From NCBI GenBank assembly GCA_964514055.1, contig CAZEPB010000003.1:1-64000 (forward strand): a DNA stretch of 64,000 nt, in the 5' to 3' direction. Both the position numbers and the translations under genes were made by a program. Under the pieces are notes generated by a model. That model saw nothing but the letters and a program-made list of their open reading frames with translations. It was not told where the DNA came from and searched no databases. Shown here piece after piece: positions 1 to 6,757 of this stretch. Positions within the stretch are counted from its first letter, which is position 1, and each line of letters begins with the position of its first letter. Source of the stretch: SG8-32-3 sp964514055 (GTDB lineage Archaea; Thermoproteota; Bathyarchaeia; Bathyarchaeales; Bathycorpusculaceae).

Positions 1-428
1 GCCTGCTTATAGGCTATTACTTAATTTCGAGGCTTCCGCCAGAGGGATACTCAACAATTTACACGCTCAACTATCCACAGAAAACAGCCACGGATTACCC
101 TGAACTTCTAGTCATTAACGAAAACAACACGTTCAACGTGTGGGTCGGAGTTGAAAATCACATGGGTAACAGTCAATCTTTTGAAGTTTTGCAAAAAGTG
201 ATTAAAGGCGTAATTCCTTCATATCCCGTTGACGCGGAAATAGCGGCTAGTTACGAAAAAACCATGGAAAACGGAGAAATCTGGGAAACGCCGGCAGAAG
301 TTTCCATAAACGAACCTGGAAGCTACTCGGTGATATTTGAGCTTTGGATTTATGATGACGCTGCAGGAGCGTTCACGTTCTCTTACAACTATTGCGTTTT
401 GAACTTGGAAGTTGTAGACCAAACCTAA
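1..428 (+). CDS. DUF1616 family protein, C-terminal part (cut by the window edge)
   Basis: The frame is open from the left edge and ends at TAA, giving about 141 residues of a longer protein. The sequence has the extracytoplasmic part of DUF1616 proteins: a Tyr/Pro-rich strand, then a run ending in VGVENHMG, then short beta strands with many aromatic residues. The first ATG inside the window lies in the middle of this domain and is not the true start. DUF1616 proteins are archaeal membrane proteins of unknown function, usually with N-terminal membrane helices; those would lie off the left edge. It converges on the tetraether-synthase-like gene with only 6 bases between stop codons. A second DUF1616 gene, with only the membrane half, lies at 52152-52547. 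Confidence 0.7.
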   Translation, partial: LLIGYYLISRLPPEGYSTIYTLNYPQKTATDYPELLVINENNTFNVWVGVENHMGNSQSFEVLQKVIKGVIPSYPVDAEIAASYEKTMENGEIWETPAEVSINEPGSYSVIFELWIYDDAAGAFTFSYNYCVLNLEVVDQT

Positions 429-434
429 AATTCA

Positions 435-1901
435 TTAGGCTATGCTCTGCCGCGAAACGTATTCCTCTTCAGTCTCTATTCTGTGGACGTTATTGTACGC
501 GCAGAAAGGTATGATTTTCAAGTCTGGAGTAACATAGTGCACCACGCATCTTCTAACGCGGTTTACATCGAAGTTGTACTGATCCATGAAAGCCATGCAA
601 CCAAGAAGGAAAATTCTACGCCGCAAATTGGCAAGCGATTGATAAGAAGGGGAAATGTGCATTTTAAGAATGGTTTTCATCAGAGTGAAGATGCCGATTT
701 CTTTCGTGACCAGAGGCCAGTTTAAAGATTGCATCGAAGCCAAAAACAGCGATGAAAGAAGAGAAAATCGTCCTTTGGACTCCACCGACTTCGCCGTTTT
801 CTGAAGGATTCGGAAGAACCTTTCGAAATTAACAAAGTGATTAATGGGAATAATCTCGCCACTTTTTGACACGTACATCCAGTTTACGAGACCACACTGA
901 GGACTGCAGGAAAACAGAGGCCACGGCTTTTTCATAAATTTACTCATAACCATTATCGGCGAAGTCATCACCGAAAGGGGAAAAAGGTCGGTGGTTTGTA
1001 TCTCGCCGTTGCTTTGGTTTTCAACTTCCTCTGCAAAACGCCAATCTCGCCATGCTTCTCTAAAGGGATTATCGTTTGCTCTTCCTGTGAATGCGATTGG
1101 CTGGAAAATTATGCCTCTTATTATGTGAGAGTTATGCGCTGCAAACCTTATGATGTCTCCAACTTCGTTATCATTGAAACCGCGCATCAAAGTGTTGACC
1201 AGTATTATTTCTATGTCATGCTTGCGGCAGTTTTCTATGGCTTTCATTTTGGTTTTCAGTAGTTTCTTCCCGCGTATTTTTTTATAGAATTCGTCGTGGA
1301 AACTGTCAAACTGCAGGTAAACTATGTTTAAGCCGTTCTTCTTCAGTTTTACAGCAAGTTCTGGGGATTCAGCCAGCCGAACACCGTTGGTTGCCAAGAT
1401 AGTCATGAACCGCAGCTTGTGCGCAGCACCTATGATTTCAGGTATGTCTTCGCGTTCTAAGGGTTCTCCTCCAGAAAACAAGAGGGCTGGTGGTTTAGGG
1501 TTACGCTTGCTCAGGAACTCTAGCATTTCCACGATTTTTTCTGTGCTAGGTTCATAGTTAACTTCATGTTCATCAAAAGTGGAGAAGCATATGGTGCACC
1601 TCAAATCGCACCGTTTTGTAACGTCAATAACACCGATAACTGTGCTTGACACATGATTTTTGCAGGAACCACAGATGTAGGGGCAACCATCAGGATTTTT
1701 TGGCGCGTTTGCATCCCCAAAATATTTGAAGTAATCGAATTTCTCGGCGAAATTGAATACTTTTGGACTCTCCCAGTGAGTAGCAGAAAAAGTTCCATGC
1801 TCCTTGCAGGTCTTGGTAATCAAAATTTTACCATCTACTTCGGTCAGTTCCGCGTCTATTTTCTTCTGGCACACTGGACAGATGCTTTTTGTCTTTTTCA
1901 C
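435..1901 (-). CDS. Radical SAM protein of the tetraether lipid synthase (Tes, MJ0619-like) family
   Basis: Tes couples the phytanyl chains of two archaeol lipids into tetraether (GDGT) chains using several iron-sulfur clusters. The 488-residue protein has an N-terminal CPVC (8-11) and KTC (30-32) metal site, a CPYICGSC segment (73-80), the radical SAM CxxxCxxC at 98, 102 and 105, SGGEP at 143-147, RGIIFQPIAFTGR near 262-274 and a CSPQCG site near 332. Order and length match the family. I chose GTG at 1901 because it overlaps the upstream UbiA stop as GTGA and keeps CPVC near the N terminus; the frame stays open to 2060, but that part lies inside the UbiA gene. It is last in an epimerase-UbiA-Tes operon, which supports a lipid role. 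Function is inferred from the family. Confidence 0.75.
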   Translation of the reverse strand: MKKTKSICPVCQKKIDAELTEVDGKILITKTCKEHGTFSATHWESPKVFNFAEKFDYFKYFGDANAPKNPDGCPYICGSCKNHVSSTVIGVIDVTKRCDLRCTICFSTFDEHEVNYEPSTEKIVEMLEFLSKRNPKPPALLFSGGEPLEREDIPEIIGAAHKLRFMTILATNGVRLAESPELAVKLKKNGLNIVYLQFDSFHDEFYKKIRGKKLLKTKMKAIENCRKHDIEIILVNTLMRGFNDNEVGDIIRFAAHNSHIIRGIIFQPIAFTGRANDNPFREAWRDWRFAEEVENQSNGEIQTTDLFPLSVMTSPIMVMSKFMKKPWPLFSCSPQCGLVNWMYVSKSGEIIPINHFVNFERFFRILQKTAKSVESKGRFSLLSSLFLASMQSLNWPLVTKEIGIFTLMKTILKMHISPSYQSLANLRRRIFLLGCMAFMDQYNFDVNRVRRCVVHYVTPDLKIIPFCAYNNVHRIETEEEYVSRQSIA

Positions 1902-2800
1902 AGGAGACCACCAATTATTGGAGATAGTGCCTCGATTATCAGCGACAGGGGAAGCAGAATCATGGACATGGTGATTAGGCGCTCGTATTTTCGCACATTT
2001 TGAATTGTTGAAGCTGAGGCGACGAGGCGAATTGAGGAGTAGATAAGAAGAATGCTCCATATCACTATGAGAGGCAAGTAGTATACGGTGAATTGACTTA
2101 GAAGGTAAGGAAGAGGTGCGAGAACACCCGTTGCGATGAAGAAGACTGAAGCAATCTTTACTGCGTTAGGGTTGCCTATTTTCTGAGGAAGAGTTGGATA
2201 CCCAACTTTTGAATCGCCTTCGAGGCTTAGGATGTCTCGGAGAATGTTGCCGCCGATTGTTCCGCAGGAAATGGGATACAGGCTCAGGGAAGCAAGAGTT
2301 AAGGAAGCGGGACTGATGACGTTGGGTCCTAGGGTAACTGCTTCGCCGTATAGGAAGGCTGTTCCGGTCAAGATTCCGACGAGAATGTTTGCGGCAAAAC
2401 CTGATTTCCGTTTGATAAACGCTGAATATACTACGAGCAACATGGAGTCGACTGCCAGAATTATGAGGCTGAGATTATTTATCAAGGCTGCAAGGCTCAG
2501 ACCCACAAGAAACAGGAGAACCGATATGGCTACAACCTGCTTAAGTGATAACGCTCCAGAAGGTATGGGGCGTTTTGGTTTGATCACGGCGTCGCTTTCT
2601 CTGTCGAAGTAGTCGTTAAGGGAGAAGCCTGCTGAAGTTATAAACGCCATGGAAAAGAAGGTTAGCAAGGCAATTTCTGGGCTGAAGGCGCCTTTTGTGA
2701 TGGCAAAAGCTGTGAGAAGTGCCAAGCCACCTGTCATCATCCAGTAGGGAAGGCGCAAAAGCGCGATTATGCCTCTACTGGGTGGTGTCGCCACGTTCAT
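1898..2800 (-). CDS. UbiA-family prenyltransferase, digeranylgeranylglyceryl phosphate synthase-like
   Basis: This is an integral membrane prenyltransferase of 300 residues with about eight or nine hydrophobic helices. The first aspartate-rich motif, NDYFDRESD, is at 62-70 and the second, RDxxxxEGDxxxG, at 189-200; both bind Mg-pyrophosphate in UbiA enzymes. The following KPKRPIPSG is typical of the archaeal branch, whose DGGGP synthase adds the second geranylgeranyl chain to glycerol phosphate. It overlaps the epimerase stop by ATGA and the Tes-like gene by GTGA, so the three genes are probably translationally coupled. A lipid role is supported both by family and by the Tes-like neighbour. 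A different UbiA substrate, such as a quinone head group, cannot be excluded from sequence alone. Confidence 0.8.
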   Translation of the reverse strand: MNVATPPSRGIIALLRLPYWMMTGGLALLTAFAITKGAFSPEIALLTFFSMAFITSAGFSLNDYFDRESDAVIKPKRPIPSGALSLKQVVAISVLLFLVGLSLAALINNLSLIILAVDSMLLVVYSAFIKRKSGFAANILVGILTGTAFLYGEAVTLGPNVISPASLTLASLSLYPISCGTIGGNILRDILSLEGDSKVGYPTLPQKIGNPNAVKIASVFFIATGVLAPLPYLLSQFTVYYLPLIVIWSILLIYSSIRLVASASTIQNVRKYERLITMSMILLPLSLIIEALSPIIGGLL

Positions 2801-3729
2801 CTCTCCAAGATGAGTTCTCTCAGGTTGTCTTCAAGTCTTATTTTCGGAGTCCACTTTAACTCTTTTTTTGCCTTGTTTACGTCGAACAAGATGGTGTTGA
2901 CATCGCCTTTCCACGAAACGTCGGTGGTGGTTATAGCTGTCTTTTCGGATAGATTCATGATTTTCAGAATTATTTTGGCGAGGTCTATTATCTTCGTTGT
3001 TTTGCCGAATCCTATGTTGTAAGTTTCGCCGACTGCAACATCACTAACAGCAGCCAGTGTAAAAGCATCTACTACATCGGAGACGTGAACGAAATCTCTG
3101 GATTGCAAACCCGTACCAATGATTTCTAGTTTCTCGGGGTTCCTGTTTATTTTGTCGATGAAATCGCTTATGACCCCATGGCATCCTGACCCATAAACGT
3201 TAGCTAACCTCAGAATGGTAATGTCCAATCCATACTGTTTTGAGTACATGTTGCAGTATTCTTCTCCGACCACTTTGGACAAGCCGTAGCAAGAAAAAGG
3301 GTTGAAACCATAATCTTCTGGGGTCGGTAGCTTGGTTGGGTTGCCGTACACCGCAGCGCTTGAGGTAAAAACTACTCTTGCGTCGTCTTTGCGGGCTTTT
3401 TCGAGAACATTTAGTGTTCCTCGAGCGTTGGTTTCGAAATCTTCCAAGGGATTTTCCATTGAGTATGGGACGACAACTTGAGCGGCTAGATGGTAGATTA
3501 GGTCAGCTTTTTCTTGTGATTGGAGTTTTTTGAGGTTTAGGATGTCTGCTTTTACGAAGTGTACTTTTGGGAGATGCTTGACGTTTTCGACTTTTCCGCT
3601 GGATAGATTGTCGTATATTGTTAAGTTGCTGGTTAAGTTTGATAGGTTTTTGCATAGGTGGGAGCCAATGAATCCTGCACCACCTGTCACGAATATGTTC
3701 TTCCCCTTGAGTTGGTTCATGAAATTCAC
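2797..3729 (-). CDS. NAD-dependent sugar-nucleotide epimerase/dehydratase (UDP-glucose 4-epimerase-like)
   Basis: This extended short-chain dehydrogenase interconverts or modifies nucleotide sugars. It has the Rossmann motif TGGAGFIGSH near residues 15-24, a TSSAAVYG serine strand, the catalytic YGLSK (Tyr-xxx-Lys), RLANVYG, and the C-terminal substrate-loop arginine region. At 310 residues it has the normal family length. GTG at 3729 or ATG at 3720 (MNQLKGKN) could be the start. It is first in the minus-strand operon with UbiA and Tes, which suggests it may supply a sugar for a glycolipid head group; that link is inference. Exact substrate cannot be read from sequence. Confidence 0.85.
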   Translation of the reverse strand: MNFMNQLKGKNIFVTGGAGFIGSHLCKNLSNLTSNLTIYDNLSSGKVENVKHLPKVHFVKADILNLKKLQSQEKADLIYHLAAQVVVPYSMENPLEDFETNARGTLNVLEKARKDDARVVFTSSAAVYGNPTKLPTPEDYGFNPFSCYGLSKVVGEEYCNMYSKQYGLDITILRLANVYGSGCHGVISDFIDKINRNPEKLEIIGTGLQSRDFVHVSDVVDAFTLAAVSDVAVGETYNIGFGKTTKIIDLAKIILKIMNLSEKTAITTTDVSWKGDVNTILFDVNKAKKELKWTPKIRLEDNLRELILER

Positions 3730-3768
3730 GACAAAGACTATATTCTTATTTGGTTCAGTGTAGGCTAT

Positions 3769-4572
3769 ATGTCGAAGATGAAAGCTATAAAAACTTTTAG
3801 GGATTTACTGGCTTTCCTCACCATAATTCCGTTGGGCAAGACTGACGATTTTGTGGTGACTTCAGCTGAGGCTATTTTCCTGTTTCCCGTGATAGGCGGG
3901 TTTATAGGATTGCTTGGTGCCGCGTACTTTCTGGGCTGCGGTTTCTTGTTGTCACATATCTTTGCGTTCATCAATTCAGTTATTCAAATTCCTGTCGAGT
4001 TCTTGTTGAATCTGGCGCTTGCCGTGATGACGCTGGCTTTTCTGCTGGTTTTGACTGGGCTTCAACATTTCGATGGATTGGTGGATTTAGGCAACGCCAT
4101 AGGTTTGGGCACCTTGAAGGAAAGGAGAGCTGCGGCGCATGCGTGGACTGTGACTCATAAAGGCGCGTTTCTAGCGATTTTTGTGGAGTTCATGGCGGTT
4201 GCAGGGCTATTTTTCATGAACGCGGATTTTGCTTTCGGGGCGATAATTGCGGCTGAAGTTGCGGCTAAATTGGGCATGGTCACGGTTGCCTTGCTTGGGA
4301 AGCCAACACACACTGGCTTGGGGTCGATTGTTCTTGAAGCTGCAAAGCGAAAACGCAGCTTAATCGCCTATTTTCTGGCTGTTCTGATTGTTATTCCGCT
4401 TTTGGGTTTGATGGGTGTTTGGATAATTTTGATTAGTGTTTTGTTGAGTGTTTTTATGGAGAGGGTGGCTAACAGTGTTTTCGGAGGAGTTTCAGGTGAC
4501 ATGATTGGTGCTACAAACGAGGTTGTTAGAGCTGCGTCTTTGGTGTTTGTGGCGGGAGTGTTGCTGCTATGA
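3769..4572 (+). CDS. cobS: Adenosylcobinamide-GDP ribazoletransferase (cobalamin synthase)
   Basis: CobS is the membrane enzyme that joins adenosylcobinamide-GDP with alpha-ribazole (or its phosphate) to give the finished cobamide. The 267-residue product has the family's N-terminal FLTIIPLG, the FPVIGGFIGLLGA loop, the LQHFDGLVDLGNAIG metal-binding aspartate motif and GLGSIVLEA, and it ends in long hydrophobic helices. I start it at ATG 3769 (MSKMKAIK); a longer upstream reading would overlap the divergent epimerase gene. It overlaps cobY by ATGA, so the two probably form one transcript. Assignment is firm. Confidence 0.92.
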   Translation: MSKMKAIKTFRDLLAFLTIIPLGKTDDFVVTSAEAIFLFPVIGGFIGLLGAAYFLGCGFLLSHIFAFINSVIQIPVEFLLNLALAVMTLAFLLVLTGLQHFDGLVDLGNAIGLGTLKERRAAAHAWTVTHKGAFLAIFVEFMAVAGLFFMNADFAFGAIIAAEVAAKLGMVTVALLGKPTHTGLGSIVLEAAKRKRSLIAYFLAVLIVIPLLGLMGVWIILISVLLSVFMERVANSVFGGVSGDMIGATNEVVRAASLVFVAGVLLL

Positions 4573-5192
4573 GGGTTCCTGCGTTGATAATGGCTGGCGG
4601 GAAAGGCAAGAGAATGGGGTTGCCAGTTGAGAAGCCGCTGCTGCCTTTTCTGGGTAAGCCGCTGCTTGACTGGGTTGTGGAGGCTGTGGCTTCAGCTGAG
4701 AAGGTTTCAGAGTTTTATGTGGTGACAAGTGAGAACACGCCTGAAACGGAGAAGCGTTGCAGAAGCAAAGGCTGGAAGGTTCTGCGAACCGATGCGAAGG
4801 GTTATCATGATGATTTAAAGCAGGCTGTCCACGACGCTGATTTAGCTGGTGCGGTGTTGACGATTCCCGCAGATTTGCCAGCGGTGACTGGAAGGTTCTT
4901 GGACAAGGTTGTAAGCGCCTTTGAGAGGTGCGGAAAAGATTTCTTGGCGGTTTTCGTGCCGATAAAAGCGCGTGAAGACCTTGGGCTTTCCATTTCTTCC
5001 ACAGATGAGTACATGGGTGTTTGGTACGCGGTTGCTGGAGTCAACATTGTGAACGGCGCGAAAATTCAGGAAGAGGGAAAAATCGAGACAAGCGCCATAA
5101 TAACCGAAGAAACAGAAGTTCTCCTGAATATCAACACGCTTAAAGACCTAGAAATATCTGAGAAGATAATGCGGGAACAAAAGAAGAACTAG
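4569..5192 (+). CDS. cobY: GTP:adenosylcobinamide-phosphate guanylyltransferase, archaeal type
   Basis: CobY is the archaeal enzyme that activates adenosylcobinamide phosphate with GTP, one step before CobS; it replaces bacterial CobU. The 207-residue protein is a single nucleotidyltransferase domain with IMAGGKGKRMG (residues 7-17), a KPLLPFLGKPLLDW segment, and an internal PADLPAV that carries the metal-binding aspartate. The MobA-like fold also occurs in molybdenum cofactor enzymes, but coupling to cobS by a 4-bp overlap makes the cobamide role much more likely. The stop is followed by a C-rich/TATA intergenic motif at 5206-5223. Confidence 0.88.
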   Translation: MRVPALIMAGGKGKRMGLPVEKPLLPFLGKPLLDWVVEAVASAEKVSEFYVVTSENTPETEKRCRSKGWKVLRTDAKGYHDDLKQAVHDADLAGAVLTIPADLPAVTGRFLDKVVSAFERCGKDFLAVFVPIKAREDLGLSISSTDEYMGVWYAVAGVNIVNGAKIQEEGKIETSAIITEETEVLLNINTLKDLEISEKIMREQKKN

Positions 5193-5205
5193 TGTGATTT
5201 TTTGT

Positions 5206-5223
5206 CTATACCCCCCTTATATA
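5206..5223 (+). repeat. Intergenic C-rich/TATA motif, copy A
   Basis: Reads ctata, a run of six C, then ttatataa. It lies 13 bases after the cobY stop in the gap before the minus-strand tRNA-like gene. Together with about ten bases upstream (tgtgattttttgt) it is nearly identical to copy E at 57191-57210. Role unknown; it looks like a BRE/TATA promoter core, yet here it follows a plus-strand gene. Confidence 0.5.
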
Positions 5224-5387
5224 AAGAGACTATATAAAGAAAAACTAACTTGACCATAAAAGCCCCAAAACTTCGAAAGCGTTGACCTCTACATAAAAGC
5301 AAGTGGTTTGACTGCCCAAAAGGGGTTTTACTAAATAATTGACTAGAAAAGTTCAACACGAATGAAGTTTAAATCTGTAAGATAGCC

Positions 5388-5476
5388 TAATGTGGGTCGG
5401 AGGGGATTTGAACCCCTGGGTTCCATCTTAGCGGGATGGCTCTTTATCCGCCCTAAGATACCGACCCCTTCAAGCC
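5388..5476. repeat. 89-bp direct repeat, copy 1 (contains a tRNA-like gene)
   Basis: Bases 5388-5476 are identical to 6350-6438 and lie in the same orientation. The repeat contains the whole tRNA-like sequence plus about 5 bases on one side and 9 on the other; identity stops sharply at both ends. The two copies enclose one winged-helix gene. This could be a tandem duplication or the flanks of a small tRNA-integrated element. Confidence 0.85.
5393..5467 (-). tRNA. tRNA-like gene, copy 1, apparent anticodon GCU (unusual)
   Basis: A 75-nt cloverleaf can be drawn on the minus strand: acceptor GGGUCGG/CCGACCC, D stem UCUU/AAGA, anticodon stem CCAUC/GAUGG, a five-base variable loop, and T arm AGGGG-UUCAAAU-CCCCU. 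The discriminator base is A and CCA is not encoded. The anticodon loop is CCGCUAA. Standard numbering gives anticodon GCU (serine AGC/AGU), but base 33 is C instead of the near-universal U and the long variable arm expected of archaeal tRNA-Ser is absent. It is either a real but odd tRNA or a tRNA-like relic; identity is uncertain. Confidence 0.65.
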
Positions 5477-5486
5477 CCATGAATTT

Positions 5487-5550
5487 ACTTGTACAGTTAT
5501 ATGCAAGGCGTAAAACTAATAAGTGTTGCGGTACACTTAACTTTACAAGT
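5487..5550. promoter_or_regulatory. Inverted repeats in front of the winged-helix gene (possible operator)
   Basis: Two nested inverted repeats lie just upstream of the ATG at 5558. The outer is ACTTGTA (5487-5493) with TACAAGT (5544-5550); the inner is AAGTGT (5521-5526) with ACACTT (5533-5538) separated by six bases. This is the size and position expected of a dimeric regulator's own operator. Autoregulation is inference. Confidence 0.4.
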
Positions 5551-5557
5551 GAATTTA

Positions 5558-6280
5558 ATGGCGATTAAACGCACAGCTGAAAAAGCAAAACAAGAAAGTG
5601 AAACTGCCGTTATGAGAGAACTAACAAAAAAATCGCCTCAAAGGTGGAGCGATTTGCTTAAAACAACTCAACTGAGCTCTCGCACTTTAAAGAAGGCGCT
5701 GAACAGGCTGGAAAAAAAAGGATTGACATACAGACAAATGGAACAGGGTGAAGAGTATCCTCCACCCGTCTTTTATGGATTGTCACCAAAAGGCGAAAAA
5801 AGCACCATTCCCCTTCTGTTTAGCATAGATGCCCGACCATATATTCTTGGACTACGCTTAGAGTGGAGAATTAGAGACAACACACCTAAGAAAAAAAGTG
5901 TCATTGTTGAAATAAAAAAAGAAAAAGAGAGCCTTGAAGAAAGAATAGCCTTAATAGGTAAGAGACTTGGAGTTTTTTATCTTTTTAGCCTGTTAAAGGC
6001 TTTGGAAGAAAAGAACATGGATTGGTTAGTCGACACTAAAGATTTTCTTGATTTTCGAGATTTATTTATGCATATGACATTTGACATTGATTTTCCTAAG
6101 CAAAAGTGGTCTGGTCGAGTTGAAGATATCGAAGGCCACCTCACTCTCCCTCTTCCTAAAACTAATGTGATTCCTAAAAAGAAGGAAATTAAAAAAATAA
6201 AGAAAAAACTGAAGCAAGTTTATCCTGATGAAATCAGAGCATTTGAAGAGATGATAAGAGGTGCGAAAACAAAGACCTAG
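5558..6280 (+). CDS. Winged-helix transcriptional regulator-like protein between the twin tRNA-like repeats
   Basis: A 240-residue, Lys/Glu-rich protein. Residues about 15-75 (numbered from the chosen start) form a winged-helix domain of the HxlR/ArsR kind, with WSDLLKTTQLSSRTLKKALN as the putative recognition region, followed by a wing and GLSPKG. The rest is a charged helical region ending in a very lysine-rich segment; I recognise no ligand domain. I prefer ATG 5558 (MAIKRTAEK) to upstream starts at 5489 and 5501 because the candidate operator lies just before it. It is the only gene between the two 89-bp repeats and is more AT-rich than its neighbours, which would fit acquired DNA. Confidence 0.65.
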   Translation: MAIKRTAEKAKQESETAVMRELTKKSPQRWSDLLKTTQLSSRTLKKALNRLEKKGLTYRQMEQGEEYPPPVFYGLSPKGEKSTIPLLFSIDARPYILGLRLEWRIRDNTPKKKSVIVEIKKEKESLEERIALIGKRLGVFYLFSLLKALEEKNMDWLVDTKDFLDFRDLFMHMTFDIDFPKQKWSGRVEDIEGHLTLPLPKTNVIPKKKEIKKIKKKLKQVYPDEIRAFEEMIRGAKTKT

Positions 6281-6349
6281 AGCATTAGCGAGTTTAAGTC
6301 GACCTCATTATGGAAAAAACATAAGGCTAATAAAACACTAGTACAAATA

Positions 6350-6438
6350 TAATGTGGGTCGGAGGGGATTTGAACCCCTGGGTTCCATCTTAGCGGGATG
6401 GCTCTTTATCCGCCCTAAGATACCGACCCCTTCAAGCC
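6350..6438. repeat. 89-bp direct repeat, copy 2 (contains a tRNA-like gene)
   Basis: Identical to 5388-5476. Outside the repeat the flanks differ at once: TATAATG here against CCTAATG at the left, and GCCACTT against GCCCCAT at the right. The complete identity suggests a recent duplication or gene conversion. Confidence 0.85.
6355..6429 (-). tRNA. tRNA-like gene, copy 2, apparent anticodon GCU (unusual)
   Basis: Identical in sequence and predicted fold to the copy at 5393-5467, including C at position 33 and the short variable loop. No CCA is encoded. The minus-strand region that would precede it (6440-6750) carries a broken-looking reading frame, so its promoter is not obvious. Confidence 0.65.
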
Positions 6439-6494
6439 ACTTGGAATCACTCAGTTCGTTAATTATCTTTTCATTTACTGTGAAATCAATTTTC

Positions 6495-6667
6495 ATCAAT
6501 ACTAACCCTTCGTTTACAATGTAATTTCCTTATCCCGGTTTCAGTTTCATTAGGAAGGAAACTGAAAAGCAGTTTTTCTTTATTCTCATCCAAAAATACA
6601 ATAAGACCTTTTACAAAATCTTTTGACTTATCAAGGTCTTCGGTTGCTTCAAAATAGCCTTTTTAGG
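6495..6667 (-). pseudogene. Possible broken small ORF in the 6430-6757 gap
   Basis: The gap between the second tRNA-like gene and the SPASM gene is about 330 bases. On the minus strand a frame beginning right after a stop codon gives about 56 residues of protein-like sequence (GYFEATEDLDKSKDF... to ...RRVSIDEN) with no ATG, GTG or TTG near its beginning. It ends in GATGAAAATTGA, where a second short frame (MKIDFTVNEK...) starts and runs into the tRNA-like gene. I recognise no family. It looks like a decayed gene cut by the repeat, but could be chance. Confidence 0.3.
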
Positions 6668-6694
6668 TTAGGGTTCTGGTTCGGGTGATCAAGA

Positions 6695-6706
6695 GAAATA
6701 TTTAAC
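6695..6706 (+). promoter_or_regulatory. Promoter (BRE/TATA) for the SPASM-DUF362 operon
   Basis: GAAATATTTAAC has an A/T-rich TATA core preceded by a purine-rich BRE-like stretch, about 50 bases ahead of the ATG at 6758. The gene also has a ribosome site, CAGGAG, seven bases before its ATG. Confidence 0.45.
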
Positions 6707-6757
6707 ACCGTCGCGCATCCAATCTAGTACGAAAAGTGCCGCTTCAGGAGAAAACCG

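Noticed and set aside
1902..2060. N-terminal extension of the Tes-like protein to 2060
   Set aside because: This stretch lies wholly inside the UbiA gene, is low in family resemblance, and the GTGA overlap gives a normal start.
5388..5480. A minus-strand frame through each tRNA-like gene (ending RGSNPLRPT)
   Set aside because: Such frames are a common artefact of T-arm sequences read as protein; the cloverleaf and repeat explain the sequence better.
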